DNA of 64,000 nt from Bizionia paragorgiae (GTDB taxonomy: Bacteria > Bacteroidota > Bacteroidia > Flavobacteriales > Flavobacteriaceae). Location of the stretch: NCBI RefSeq assembly GCF_900107625.1, contig NZ_FNQK01000009.1, positions 88,997-152,996 on the forward strand, in the 5' to 3' direction. The position numbers and the translations under genes are program-made. Below the pieces are notes generated by a model that had not been told where the DNA came from, did not search any database, and was given only the letters and a program-made list of their open reading frames with translations. Shown in pieces: positions 54,040-63,143 of the stretch (within the stretch, counting starts at the first letter, position 1; each line of letters starts with the position of its first letter).

Positions 54040-54897
54040 ATGAAACACTATAGCCTTTTATTTTTTTTACTCATAACATTGGTATCGTATTCTCAAGACG
54101 TGCCTAAAGCACCAACACCCCAGAACCAAAACCTTGACAAAGAGACGAGCGACCACGAAGTTCCTTTTGCAATAATAGAAAATGCACCTATTTATTCTGG
54201 CTGCGACGAAAACCTTAGTAATCGTGCACTTAAAACCTGTATGAGCACTAAAATAAATGCCATTATTTCTAAAAATTTCAATCTTAAACGCGCTCAATCT
54301 TTAGGCCTTAAGCCTGGTGACGTTAGAATTAATGTTCAGTTTAAAGTAAATCAAAAAGGAGAGGTTACGGCAATTGAAGCGAAAGGCCCACACCCTGAGT
54401 TAGAACAAGAAGCTATTCGCGTTATAAAACTCGTTCCTAAATTTAAAAGACCCGGCTTACAAAGAGGAAAAGCGGTTACTGTACCCTATTTCCTACCCAT
54501 AAAATTTAGTATTGAGGACCGCCAACCAGCGCCTCAAACCTATAGCACTAAGGTAGACAGCTATCCTGTGTACAGAGGCTGTGATAAGGAGCTTGAGTTT
54601 CTTGAATTAAAACAATGTACCACAGAGAAAATTATAGACTTTATTAAATTAAGTTTTGATATGGAACTTGCCAATTCCTTATTTCCTCAAGATAAATCTA
54701 CTCAGTTTCAAGTCGAATTTGTTATTGGTAAAAATGGTAAACCCAAAAACATCACAGCGAAAGCACACAAAAAAGAGATAGCATCCGAAGCCATAAAAGT
54801 CGTGAAACGACTACCAAAATTCAAAATACCGGGACAGCTTAACGGCAAGGCAATAGACGTGCCTTTTAAAATTTTAATGACTCTTTACTTCGATTAA
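54040..54897 (+). CDS. Exported protein with two TonB C-terminal-like domains
   Basis: This 285-residue protein has a signal peptide (1-18) and two related halves, about residues 45-165 and 175-285. Each half has a conserved IYSGCDENLSNRALKTC / VYRGCDKELEFLELKQC start with two cysteines, a beta-strand pair (INVQFKVNQKGEVTAI / FQVEFVIGKNGKPKNI) and a KLVPKFKRPG / KRLPKFKIPG turn as in TonB C-terminal domains. The proline-rich spacer and N-terminal anchor of TonB are missing, so it is not a full energy transducer. It lies between thyA and the DHFR fusion. Confidence 0.82.
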   Translation: MKHYSLLFFLLITLVSYSQDVPKAPTPQNQNLDKETSDHEVPFAIIENAPIYSGCDENLSNRALKTCMSTKINAIISKNFNLKRAQSLGLKPGDVRINVQFKVNQKGEVTAIEAKGPHPELEQEAIRVIKLVPKFKRPGLQRGKAVTVPYFLPIKFSIEDRQPAPQTYSTKVDSYPVYRGCDKELEFLELKQCTTEKIIDFIKLSFDMELANSLFPQDKSTQFQVEFVIGKNGKPKNITAKAHKKEIASEAIKVVKRLPKFKIPGQLNGKAIDVPFKILMTLYFD

Positions 54898-54964
54898 CGT
54901 CTTCCTTTTTTATAACTTTTAAAAGAATTATATTTACATATAAATAGGACCTATACTTAAACTT

Positions 54965-55873
54965 ATGTTTGGAAAAAAAACACAAAAACCACAAATAGAT
55001 AAAGATCAATTAGAGCTCATAGAAAATGCGCAACGACGTATCAAACAAAAAAAACGCTTATACACCCATTTTGTCGTCTTTTTAATTGGAGCTGTATTTT
55101 TAATTTTTGCCAACACGGTATTAGGTATCGGAGAGACCTTTACTATTTTTAATCAAAACTGGTTTGTTATAGCTATTTCTATATGGTTATTTATATTTCT
55201 ATATCATGTTTTTAATGTATTTGTAACGAATCGGTTAATGGGTAAGGACTGGGAGAAAGCACAATTAGATAAACTAGTTGGTGCACAAAAATTACGCATT
55301 GAAAAACTAAAACAAAAGGTAGAAAAAGATTTTCCTGTACAAACGGACTTTTCTGAAGCACGCCCGGCGATTCAAGAAAACACGAACAACTTAACTCTAA
55401 TCGTAGCCGCTTCCGAAAACAATGCTATAGGCAAAGACAACGCGTTAATTTGGCACTTGAGTGACGACCTAAAACGATTTAAATCGTTAACATCGGGTCA
55501 TCATATTATTATGGGAAGAAAAACCTTCGAAAGTTTCCCTAAGCCACTACCTAACAGAACACATGTTGTTATTACTAAACAAGACGACTACCAAGTTCCT
55601 CAAGGTGTTTTGGTTGCTAATTCTATTGAAAAAGCTATTGAAATGAGTAAAGGTGATAACCAGCCATTTATAATTGGTGGAGGTGAAATTTACAGACAAG
55701 CACTGCCTTTTGTAAATACTATGGAAATCACACGCGTACATGAATCTTTCGAAGGCGATACTTTTTTCCCTGAGATAAACATGAATGAGTGGAATGAAAC
55801 TTCACGTATTTTTCATGGTAAAGATGCCAACAACGACTACGACTTCACATTTTTTACGTATAAAAGACACTAG
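54965..55873 (+). CDS. folA: Dihydrofolate reductase fused to an N-terminal 2TM domain
   Basis: The C-terminal part (about 142-302) is a complete dihydrofolate reductase: LTLIVAASENNAIGKDNALIWHLSDDLKRF, then HHIIMGRKTFESFPKPLPNRTHVVIT and FIIGGGEIYRQAL. The N-terminal 125 residues are a 2TM domain: a basic helix (QRRIKQKKRLYTHFV), two membrane helices (about 38-57 and 67-87) and a coiled tail. In relatives these are usually separate proteins. The single frame is uninterrupted, so this would be a membrane-tethered DHFR. It reduces the dihydrofolate made by ThyA, encoded two genes upstream. An internal start near residue 135 could also yield free DHFR, but no internal ATG is seen there. Confidence 0.9.
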   Translation: MFGKKTQKPQIDKDQLELIENAQRRIKQKKRLYTHFVVFLIGAVFLIFANTVLGIGETFTIFNQNWFVIAISIWLFIFLYHVFNVFVTNRLMGKDWEKAQLDKLVGAQKLRIEKLKQKVEKDFPVQTDFSEARPAIQENTNNLTLIVAASENNAIGKDNALIWHLSDDLKRFKSLTSGHHIIMGRKTFESFPKPLPNRTHVVITKQDDYQVPQGVLVANSIEKAIEMSKGDNQPFIIGGGEIYRQALPFVNTMEITRVHESFEGDTFFPEINMNEWNETSRIFHGKDANNDYDFTFFTYKRH

Positions 55874-55938
55874 TCCTAATTGCTAAAAAAAGCACCCTTA
55901 TAGAAAAGAAGTCTTTTTAATTTAATTAATTTCGCAGT

Positions 55939-57495
55939 ATGATACAAGAGATCCAACTTCGTATACCTTTAAAAGACGAAGCACAAACCGATATTTTACT
56001 GCTTAAAGCAGCTCAATATTTAAATATTCCGAAGCAAGAGATTACTGGCGTAAAAATATTACGTAAGTCAATCGATGCTCGGAAACCTAAAATAATTTTT
56101 AATTATAAAGTTGCAGTCTATATAAAAGAACCGATGCCAAAAACATCGGAATACGACTTTCACTACAAAGATGTTTCTAAGGCAAAACCCATTCATATTA
56201 TTGGTTTCGGACCTGCAGGAATGTATGCAGCCTTACGCTGTATAGAATTAGGTTTTAAGCCTATTGTACTTGAGCGAGGTAAAAATGTTCAAGACAGACG
56301 CCGGGATTTAAAAGCCATTAATCAAGACCATTTTGTAAATGAAGATTCTAACTATTGCTTTGGAGAAGGTGGTGCAGGAACATATAGTGATGGTAAACTC
56401 TACACCCGAAGTTTAAAGCGTGGTGATGTCCGTCGCATTTTCGAAAACTTCGTTTATCATGGGGCTACAGAAAAGATTTTGCAAGATGCACACCCGCATA
56501 TAGGTACTAACAAACTACCTAAAATTATTAAAAATATACGCGAAAACATCATCCACTATGGAGGAGAAATCCATTTTGAAACCCGCGTTGTAGACTTCAG
56601 TATTAAAAACAACAAAATTGAAGCACTGCAACTTCAGAATGGCGATGAATTAGTGACAGAACGAGTTATATTAGCTACAGGACATTCGGCAAGAGATATA
56701 TACTATCTTTTAAACAATAAAAACATAGCTATCGAATCCAAATCATTTGCAATGGGGGTTCGTGTGGAACATCCACAACATATAATAGACAGTATTCAGT
56801 ACCATTGTTCTGGAGAACGTCATGAACTATTACCTCCCGCAGCATACAGTTTAGTACAACAAGTAAACGAACGCGGCGTCTATTCATTTTGTATGTGCCC
56901 TGGTGGTTTTATAGTCCCAGCGGCAACCGCTAACGGTGAAGTTGTCGTGAATGGTATGTCCCCTTCTAAACGCAATAACAAGTTTGCAAATTCTGGAATT
57001 GTAGTCGAAATTAATGCGGATAAAGACCTGCGTAAATACGAGCAGTTTGGAGTTTTAAAAGGATTGGAGTTTCAAAAAGATTTAGAGCGCTTAGCCTTTA
57101 CGGCTGGCGGACGATCGCAAGTAGCACCGGCCCAACGATTAACCGATTTTGTAGAAGGAAATTTATCGTCTACTTTAAACGAAACCTCCTACCAGCCCGG
57201 ACTAAAATCGGCACCATTACACTCTTTACTTCCTAAATTAATTGGTAGTAGATTGCGAAAGGGTTTTGAATCTTTCGGACAAAAAATGAAAGGGTACTAT
57301 ACAGAAGAAGCTAATATTGTAGGTGTAGAGTCTAGAACCTCATCACCAGTTAGCATTCCTAGAAAAGAAACATTACAACATCCACAAATAACAAATCTTT
57401 ACCCTTGTGGTGAAGGTGGTGGTTATGCCGGAGGAATTGTTAGCGCGGCCATGGACGGCGAACGCTGTGCTGAAGCGGCTATTATAGGTTTATAA
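55939..57495 (+). CDS. FAD-dependent oxidoreductase of the COG2509 type
   Basis: This 518-residue protein has an N-terminal domain (about 1-85) with a ferredoxin-like or small alpha/beta pattern, then a dinucleotide fold HIIGFGPAGMYAALRCIELG and a long FAD-binding region. Key stretches are CFGEGGAGTYSDGKLYTRS and the second nucleotide site ERVILATGHSARD. The C terminus has LYPCGEGGGYAGGIVSAAMDG. Proteins of this type are conserved but their substrate is unknown. It is monocistronic, between the DHFR fusion and fabD. Confidence 0.88.
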   Translation: MIQEIQLRIPLKDEAQTDILLLKAAQYLNIPKQEITGVKILRKSIDARKPKIIFNYKVAVYIKEPMPKTSEYDFHYKDVSKAKPIHIIGFGPAGMYAALRCIELGFKPIVLERGKNVQDRRRDLKAINQDHFVNEDSNYCFGEGGAGTYSDGKLYTRSLKRGDVRRIFENFVYHGATEKILQDAHPHIGTNKLPKIIKNIRENIIHYGGEIHFETRVVDFSIKNNKIEALQLQNGDELVTERVILATGHSARDIYYLLNNKNIAIESKSFAMGVRVEHPQHIIDSIQYHCSGERHELLPPAAYSLVQQVNERGVYSFCMCPGGFIVPAATANGEVVVNGMSPSKRNNKFANSGIVVEINADKDLRKYEQFGVLKGLEFQKDLERLAFTAGGRSQVAPAQRLTDFVEGNLSSTLNETSYQPGLKSAPLHSLLPKLIGSRLRKGFESFGQKMKGYYTEEANIVGVESRTSSPVSIPRKETLQHPQITNLYPCGEGGGYAGGIVSAAMDGERCAEAAIIGL

Positions 57496-57546
57496 GAAGG
57501 ACCATCAAGCTCTAGCAAACAACACCGATACTATTAAATATTATTC

Positions 57547-57564
57547 TTATTTTTACAGCATAAA
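57547..57564 (+). promoter_or_regulatory. Putative promoter box of fabD (TATTTTTAC variant)
   Basis: TTATTTTTACAGCATAAA differs at one base from the 18-mer before thyA and contains the TAnnTTTAC variant of the -7 box. Confidence 0.4.
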
Positions 57565-57576
57565 AAACGAACCAAA

Positions 57577-58470
57577 ATGAACGCATATATATTTCCAGGT
57601 CAAGGCGCACAATTCTCAGGAATGGGCTTAGACTTATATGAAAACTCTCCATTAGCACAAGAATTATTTGAAAGTGCCAACAAAATTTTAGGCTTTACTA
57701 TTACCGATATTATGTTTGAGGGTACTGCCGAGGCTTTAAAAGAAACAAAAGTAACACAACCTGCTATTTTCTTACACTCTGTTATTCTTGCTAAAACCTT
57801 AGGTGATGCTTTTAAACCAGACATGGTAGCGGGACATTCCTTAGGAGAATTTTCGGCTTTAGTAGCTAATGGAACACTTAGTTTTGAAGCGGGACTAAAA
57901 TTAGTTTCTCAGCGAGCAATTGCTATGCAAAAAGCATGTGAATTACAACCTAGTACTATGGCTGCTGTTTTAGGATTAGAAGATGCGATGGTAGAAGCTA
58001 TTTGCTCGAAAACTGAAGGTGTAGTAGTTGCTGCAAACTACAACTGTCCAGGGCAACTTGTAATATCTGGAGAAATAGACGCTATAAATAAAGCCTGTGA
58101 AGCTTTAAAAGAGGCAGGAGCACGTCGTGCGTTAGTTTTACCTGTGGGTGGTGCATTTCATTCTCCTTTAATGGAGCCTGCACGTGAGGAACTTGCTGCA
58201 GCGATAGAAAACACGACTTTTAATAAACCAAATTGTCCAATTTACCAAAACGTAACAGCGCATGCGGTTAGTAATGAAGCCGAAGTTAAAGCTAATTTAA
58301 TTAAGCAATTAACGGCTCCAGTACGATGGACACAATCTGTTCAACAAATGGTTACCGATGGTGCTACCTTATTTACAGAAGTTGGTCCTGGTAAAGTATT
58401 ACAAGGTTTAGTAAAAAAGATAAATAGAGAAGCACAAACAGCTTCGGCAACATTTGGTAGCGAAGCATAA
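57577..58470 (+). CDS. fabD: Malonyl-CoA:ACP transacylase
   Basis: FabD loads malonate onto acyl carrier protein to start fatty acid elongation. It has the GQGAQFSGMG oxyanion loop, the nucleophile Ser88 in GHSLGEFSA and the catalytic His195 in GGAFHSPLM. The 297-residue length is normal. Its stop codon overlaps the lspA ATG by one base (TAATG), so the two are translated from one message. Confidence 0.97.
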   Translation: MNAYIFPGQGAQFSGMGLDLYENSPLAQELFESANKILGFTITDIMFEGTAEALKETKVTQPAIFLHSVILAKTLGDAFKPDMVAGHSLGEFSALVANGTLSFEAGLKLVSQRAIAMQKACELQPSTMAAVLGLEDAMVEAICSKTEGVVVAANYNCPGQLVISGEIDAINKACEALKEAGARRALVLPVGGAFHSPLMEPAREELAAAIENTTFNKPNCPIYQNVTAHAVSNEAEVKANLIKQLTAPVRWTQSVQQMVTDGATLFTEVGPGKVLQGLVKKINREAQTASATFGSEA

Positions 58471-58958
58471 TGAAAAACTCAACACGTAATTACTTAATCT
58501 TCGGGTTAATTATATTCAATATTGCCATAGACCAAATTTCTAAATTTTGGATTAGAGCCCATGTAGAACCTGGAAGTCAGGGTGAAATTATAGGAGACTA
58601 CCTTACCTTACACAATGTTGAAAATACGGGTGCCTTTCTAGGTATGGGGAGTGATTTTAGCCCGGTACTTAAGATTTTATTGCTTAACGTTTTACCCATT
58701 ATAGTTTTAGGCGTGGTGTTTTTCCACATTTTTAGGGATAAAAGTTTAGACCGTAAATCTTTAATAGGATTCTCATGTATTATTGGTGGTGGAATTGCCA
58801 ATATTTACGATAGGATTCTTTACGGATCGGTTACCGACTTCCTTCATATCGATTTAGGAGGCGTATTTAGAACGGGTATTTTTAATTTTGCAGACATGTC
58901 TGTAATGCTCGGAATGGGACTCCTACTAATCTCTAATTTCAAGAAGAAAAAAGCATAA
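58470..58958 (+). CDS. lspA: Lipoprotein signal peptidase II
   Basis: LspA cuts the signal peptide of prolipoproteins at the lipid-modified cysteine in the inner membrane. The 162-residue protein has four membrane helices. The catalytic Asp pair is Asp123 (VTDFLHIDL) and Asp142 (FNFADMS), and the NIYDR motif precedes them. Several lipoproteins in this window (msrA, the S8 protease, the small acidic one) would be its substrates. It overlaps fabD by one base and ends at a strong terminator. Confidence 0.96.
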   Translation: MKNSTRNYLIFGLIIFNIAIDQISKFWIRAHVEPGSQGEIIGDYLTLHNVENTGAFLGMGSDFSPVLKILLLNVLPIIVLGVVFFHIFRDKSLDRKSLIGFSCIIGGGIANIYDRILYGSVTDFLHIDLGGVFRTGIFNFADMSVMLGMGLLLISNFKKKKA

Positions 58959-58993
58959 AAAAAAGCTTCAGTTATTAACTGAAGCTTTTTTTT
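58957..58993. terminator. Bidirectional terminator after lspA
   Basis: A perfect 13-bp stem (AAAAGCTTCAGTT / AACTGAAGCTTTT, loop ATT) has A- and T-runs on both sides, between convergent genes. Confidence 0.9.
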
Positions 58994-59008
58994 TATCTCT
59001 TTAGGACT

Positions 59009-59203
59009 TTATTTCGCTAGAACACATTCTTGGCAATCTTTCACTTCGCCGTAGTATGTTTCTCTGTACTTATGTAAAGTTTTTAGCGGAATAATTCCAA
59101 GAAACTTTGTTTTAATGTACGTTACTTTTGCTTGCACGCGTCCCATTTTGGGGGCGAATCGGTTTTCTAATTTTGTTTTTCTTTTAATTTGTATCAGTTT
59201 CAT
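59009..59203 (-). CDS. Small basic protein of unknown function
   Basis: This 64-residue protein is rich in Lys/Arg (LIQIKRKTKLENRFAPKMG, VTYIKTKFLGIIPLKTLHKY) and ends YYGEVKDCQECVLAK with a CxxC pair. The length, clean start and flanking terminator favour a real gene, and I recall similar small proteins in other flavobacteria. The CxxC could bind metal or be a redox pair. It is encoded alone, convergent with lspA. Confidence 0.6.
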   Translation of the reverse strand: MKLIQIKRKTKLENRFAPKMGRVQAKVTYIKTKFLGIIPLKTLHKYRETYYGEVKDCQECVLAK

Positions 59204-59376
59204 TTTTCTATTGCATTAAGCTACAAAGTAACAAAAAATAACGACAATCACAAAGAAATCAAACATAAATCATTGCAAATCACCAAATTAATATCATACT
59301 CGCAAGAGTATCGCCTAATACTTATTAATATGACGAATGAAACGAGATGTAGTTATCAGATTACAAATCGTAAAAA

Positions 59377-60399
59377 CTAGTCTTTTTTTAGTCTCTGTTG
59401 CCATTTCCAAGCAGACAACATCGCATCATCTAGCGTGGATTTTGCAGTCCATTTTAAAACCTCTTTTGCCTTGGTAGTATCAGCGTATGCAGCTACCACA
59501 TCGCCTTCTCTTTTATCTACAACCTTATAATTTAGAGGCTGATTAGATACACGTTCAAACGATTTTATAACTTCTAAAACAGAGCTCCCCTGCCCAGTTC
59601 CTAAATTGAAGACTTCATAATTACGGCTATTTTCCCCATCCATTAAACGTTTTAATGCAATAACATGGGCTTTTGCTAAATCAACAACGTGAATATAATC
59701 ACGAATACACGTACCATCTTCGGTATTATAAGTATCACCAAACACAGAAAGCTGTTCTCGTATACCTGCTCCTGTTTGTGTAATAAAAGGAACTAAATTT
59801 TGAGGCACCCCAAGAGGCAACTCCCCAATTTTCGCTGATTCGTGAGCTCCGATAGGATTAAAATAACGCAATGCTATAGCATTAAATGACGCGTCCGCTT
59901 TACAGAGATCACTAATGATCTCCTCTCCTATTTGTTTGGTGTTTCCATAAGGAGATAAGGCCGGTTGAATTGGTGATGTTTCGGAAATAGGTAGCTCTTG
60001 TGCTTCTCCATAAACAGTACAAGACGAACTAAAAATAAAAGGCGCTTGTTTTAATTGCGATGTATTTTGCAACATATACACGAGGGTGTTTATGTTATTC
60101 TCATAATACATTAGTGGTTCATTAACACTTTCTCCAACTGCTTTACTCGCTGCGAAATGAATAACTCCAGCAATATCGCTATGCGTCTTAAAAAAAGCTT
60201 CAACGTCTTGCTTATCCTTTAAATCTATATTGTAAAAATCTGGCGTTTTACCTGTAATAGAAACAATACCATCTAAAACTGACATTGTGGTGTTGGATAA
60301 ATTATCGATAATAACGACTTTAAACCCTGAGTTTTGAAGCTCTACTACAGTATGTGACCCTATAAAACCGAGTCCGCCAGTTACTACTATTTTTTTCAT
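59377..60399 (-). CDS. galE: UDP-glucose 4-epimerase
   Basis: GalE interconverts UDP-glucose and UDP-galactose (and often the N-acetyl forms) for surface polysaccharides. It has the NAD-binding GGLGFIGSHTVVELQNSG, the catalytic Tyr and Lys in SPYGNTKQIGEEI, and the substrate-binding RYFNPIGAHESAKIGE segment. The 340-residue length is typical. It belongs to an envelope-sugar neighbourhood with a DegT aminotransferase and waaA, but gaps of about 200 bases suggest separate transcripts. Confidence 0.94.
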   Translation of the reverse strand: MKKIVVTGGLGFIGSHTVVELQNSGFKVVIIDNLSNTTMSVLDGIVSITGKTPDFYNIDLKDKQDVEAFFKTHSDIAGVIHFAASKAVGESVNEPLMYYENNINTLVYMLQNTSQLKQAPFIFSSSCTVYGEAQELPISETSPIQPALSPYGNTKQIGEEIISDLCKADASFNAIALRYFNPIGAHESAKIGELPLGVPQNLVPFITQTGAGIREQLSVFGDTYNTEDGTCIRDYIHVVDLAKAHVIALKRLMDGENSRNYEVFNLGTGQGSSVLEVIKSFERVSNQPLNYKVVDKREGDVVAAYADTTKAKEVLKWTAKSTLDDAMLSAWKWQQRLKKD

Positions 60400-60594
60400 T
60401 TTGAAATACTAAGGTGATTAATGCGACAAGGATTGCTCCTTCTTTAATTTTGATATAAATAAATTTCAGGACTTACCATAACCTTAAGATAGTTTCGGCT
60501 GCTTTATCTAGTTTCAATACTATGACAACCAGAAAAAGCAATACCAGAAAACCTTTAATTTAATATTATGCAACCCTTTAAGTTAACAAGAATG

Positions 60595-61722
60595 CTACTT
60601 ATTTGTAACGAAATCGATCACTGTTTTGGTGATAAATGCAATTTGATCGGCTTCTAACTCCGTATGCATAGGTAACGAAATAACCTCTTTTACTAATTGG
60701 TTTGTCACAGTAAAATCGGATTCGTTATAACGTGCATCAACATAGGCTTTTTGTCTGTGTAGCGGAATTGGGTAATACACACCACAAGGAATAGCATTTG
60801 CTTGTAAATGTGCGACTAAAGCATCTCTATCAACCCCTTGAATTTTTAAGGTATATTGATGAAATACATGATCTCCAGAACGCTTAGGTATAGTAATCCC
60901 TTCTACAGATTTAAACGCCATATCGTAAGCATCGGCAGCTGCGCGTCTTTTATTATTATAGGTATCTAAATGCGGTAATTTCGCATCTAAAACGGCAGCT
61001 TGAATAGAATCTAATCTAGAATTCACCCCTACAACATCATGGTGATAACGCTCGTACATACCGTGATTAACTACCCCTCGAATAACATGTGCTAAGTTAT
61101 CATCGTTGGTAAAAATAGCTCCACCATCTCCATATCCCCCTAAGTTTTTAGAAGGAAAGAAAGAAGTTGAAGCGACATGACCTATAGTCCCGGACATTAC
61201 TTCTTTACCATCGCTAAACTTATATTTCGCTCCAATTGCTTGTGCATTATCTTCAATAACATAAAGATCATGTGCCTTAGCAATATCCATTATAGCCTCC
61301 ATATTTGCACATTGTCCAAATAAATGCACGGGTACAATCGCTTTGGTTTTAGGTGTAATTGCTTTTTTTACGGCTTCAATATCGATATTAAACGTCTCCG
61401 GATCGACATCAACTAACACCGGAGTTAGGTTTAATACAGCTATCACTTCCACCGTAGCAGCAAAAGTAAAATCGGCAGTAATCACCTCATCACCTGGTTT
61501 TAGCCCTAAGCCCATCATAGCAATTTGCAAGGCGTCGGTACCATTAGCACAAGGAATAACATGCTTAACACCAAGGTAATCCTCTAAGTTTTTTTGAAAT
61601 TGGTGCACTTTAGGCCCATTTATAAAAGTTGTAGTTTCTATAACTTCGTTTATAGAAGAATTTACAACTTCTTTTATCTCGTTATATTGACCTTTTAGGT
61701 CAACCATTTGTATTTTTTTCAT
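60595..61722 (-). CDS. DegT/DnrJ/EryC1/StrS-family sugar aminotransferase
   Basis: This PLP-dependent aminotransferase of nucleotide-linked keto sugars makes amino sugars for lipopolysaccharide or capsule. The Schiff-base Lys is in STSFFPSKNLGGYGDGGA, and PVHLFGQCANMEAIM and EDNAQAIGA are typical active-site stretches. I start it at the ATG giving MKKIQMVDLKGQYNEIK; the extra 19 residues of a longer frame are hydrophobic and unlike the family. It is divergent from waaA with about 70 bases between the two starts. The exact sugar is unknown. Confidence 0.93.
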   Translation of the reverse strand: MKKIQMVDLKGQYNEIKEVVNSSINEVIETTTFINGPKVHQFQKNLEDYLGVKHVIPCANGTDALQIAMMGLGLKPGDEVITADFTFAATVEVIAVLNLTPVLVDVDPETFNIDIEAVKKAITPKTKAIVPVHLFGQCANMEAIMDIAKAHDLYVIEDNAQAIGAKYKFSDGKEVMSGTIGHVASTSFFPSKNLGGYGDGGAIFTNDDNLAHVIRGVVNHGMYERYHHDVVGVNSRLDSIQAAVLDAKLPHLDTYNNKRRAAADAYDMAFKSVEGITIPKRSGDHVFHQYTLKIQGVDRDALVAHLQANAIPCGVYYPIPLHRQKAYVDARYNESDFTVTNQLVKEVISLPMHTELEADQIAFITKTVIDFVTNK

Positions 61723-61794
61723 AAGTAACGAAATTACAAAATTCATTAATGTTAAACAATGAATTATGTATTTTAGCACAAACGTTTTTTTACA

Positions 61795-63030
61795 TTGAAT
61801 TTACTTTATTCTATATCCATATCTCTAGCCTCTTTTATTTTAAAGTGCCTCGCCCCTTTTAATAAAAAAATTAAGCAGGGTGTAAAAGGCCGAAAACAGA
61901 CCTTTTCTTTATTAGCTTCGAGACTTAGTCCAGAAGACAAAACCATGTGGTTTCATTGTGCTTCCTTAGGCGAGTACGAACAAGGACTCCCTGTTTTCAA
62001 AACACTTAGAGAGGACTTTCCTACTCATAAAATAGTGCTTTCGTTTTTTTCTCCTTCAGGATATGACATCAGAAAAAACAGTCCTATCGCAGATGTTGTC
62101 GTTTACCTTCCCTTAGACACCAAACGTAATGCCCAGCGATTTTTAGATTTGGTTCACCCTGAATTTACCATTTTTGTTAAATATGAAATCTGGCCCAATT
62201 TTTTAAAAACCTTAGGCTCCAGAAAGGGAAAAGCTATATTGATCTCGGCCGTTTTTAGAGCAGACCAATCCTTTTTTAAATGGTATGGAAAGCAGACTAA
62301 AGAAGCGCTATTTACATTCGACCATATATTTACACAAAACGAAGACTCTAAAAGGCTTTTAGAAAGTATTAATTATAATAAGGTAACTGTTTCTGGCGAC
62401 ACCCGATTTGATCGCGTATTTAATCAACTATCACAAAATAATACTTTAGATTTTATTGCTGAATTTAAAAACAACCAACTGTGTGTGGTTATAGGAAGTT
62501 CATGGCCTGAAGATGAAACTTTACTTATCGAATATATTAATACAGAAGCACGCGAGGACATTAAATTTATTATCGCCCCGCACACTATTAAACCTAACCA
62601 AATAGCCACGATAAAGCGCAATATAAAAAAAGAGGTCGTTTTGTTTTCAGAAAAAGAAAATCAAGACCTTTCCAAATACAATGTCCTTATTTTAGACACT
62701 ATTGGTTTACTCACAAAGGTTTATAGTTATGCCGACATCGCATATGTTGGTGGTGCTATGGGAACAACAGGATTACATAACATCTTAGAACCTGCCGTTT
62801 TTGGAATCCCTATTATTATTGGGCATCATTTTAAAAAATTCCCCGAAGCCTACGCGTTACAATCTGAAAAGGGACTTATCTCCATTTCGAACCAACAAGA
62901 ACTAAATAAAGCGTTACATTTATTTGTTGATAATCCTCAACAACGAATCACCTTTGGAGAAAATAATCTAAATTTTATTAAAAAAAACAGGGGTGCCGTA
63001 ATCCAAATACTCAGTTACATACGTAGATAA
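61795..63030 (+). CDS. waaA: 3-deoxy-D-manno-octulosonic acid (Kdo) transferase
   Basis: WaaA adds Kdo to lipid A precursors at the inner membrane. The 411-residue GT-B enzyme has an N-terminal membrane-associated helix (LLYSISISLASFILK), the acceptor-domain motif WFHCASLGEYEQGLPV with its catalytic Glu, and the C-terminal CMP-Kdo site (YVGGAMGTTGLHNILEPAVFGIP). The start is a TTG, the only codon that gives the family N terminus. Together with lpxK it shows that the organism makes Kdo-type lipopolysaccharide. Confidence 0.95.
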   Translation: MNLLYSISISLASFILKCLAPFNKKIKQGVKGRKQTFSLLASRLSPEDKTMWFHCASLGEYEQGLPVFKTLREDFPTHKIVLSFFSPSGYDIRKNSPIADVVVYLPLDTKRNAQRFLDLVHPEFTIFVKYEIWPNFLKTLGSRKGKAILISAVFRADQSFFKWYGKQTKEALFTFDHIFTQNEDSKRLLESINYNKVTVSGDTRFDRVFNQLSQNNTLDFIAEFKNNQLCVVIGSSWPEDETLLIEYINTEAREDIKFIIAPHTIKPNQIATIKRNIKKEVVLFSEKENQDLSKYNVLILDTIGLLTKVYSYADIAYVGGAMGTTGLHNILEPAVFGIPIIIGHHFKKFPEAYALQSEKGLISISNQQELNKALHLFVDNPQQRITFGENNLNFIKKNRGAVIQILSYIRR

Positions 63031-63105
63031 GCTGTAATATTTACAAACTCATGTGTTTATGTTAATTTTTGTTAAAAAATTAGCATTTATTAATTGTTAA
63101 AATTG

Positions 63106-63114
63106 TAGATTTGC
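63106..63114 (+). promoter_or_regulatory. Putative -7 promoter box for the acidic lipoprotein
   Basis: TAGATTTGC is an exact TAnnTTTGC match, 29 bases before the ATG. Confidence 0.55.
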
Positions 63115-63143
63115 GCTAAATTAAAATTAAAAAAACTAAATCA

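Noticed and set aside
59189..59380. 63-codon plus-strand frame upstream of galE's end
   Set aside because: It overlaps the start of the small basic protein gene and has no domain, start context or coding bias.
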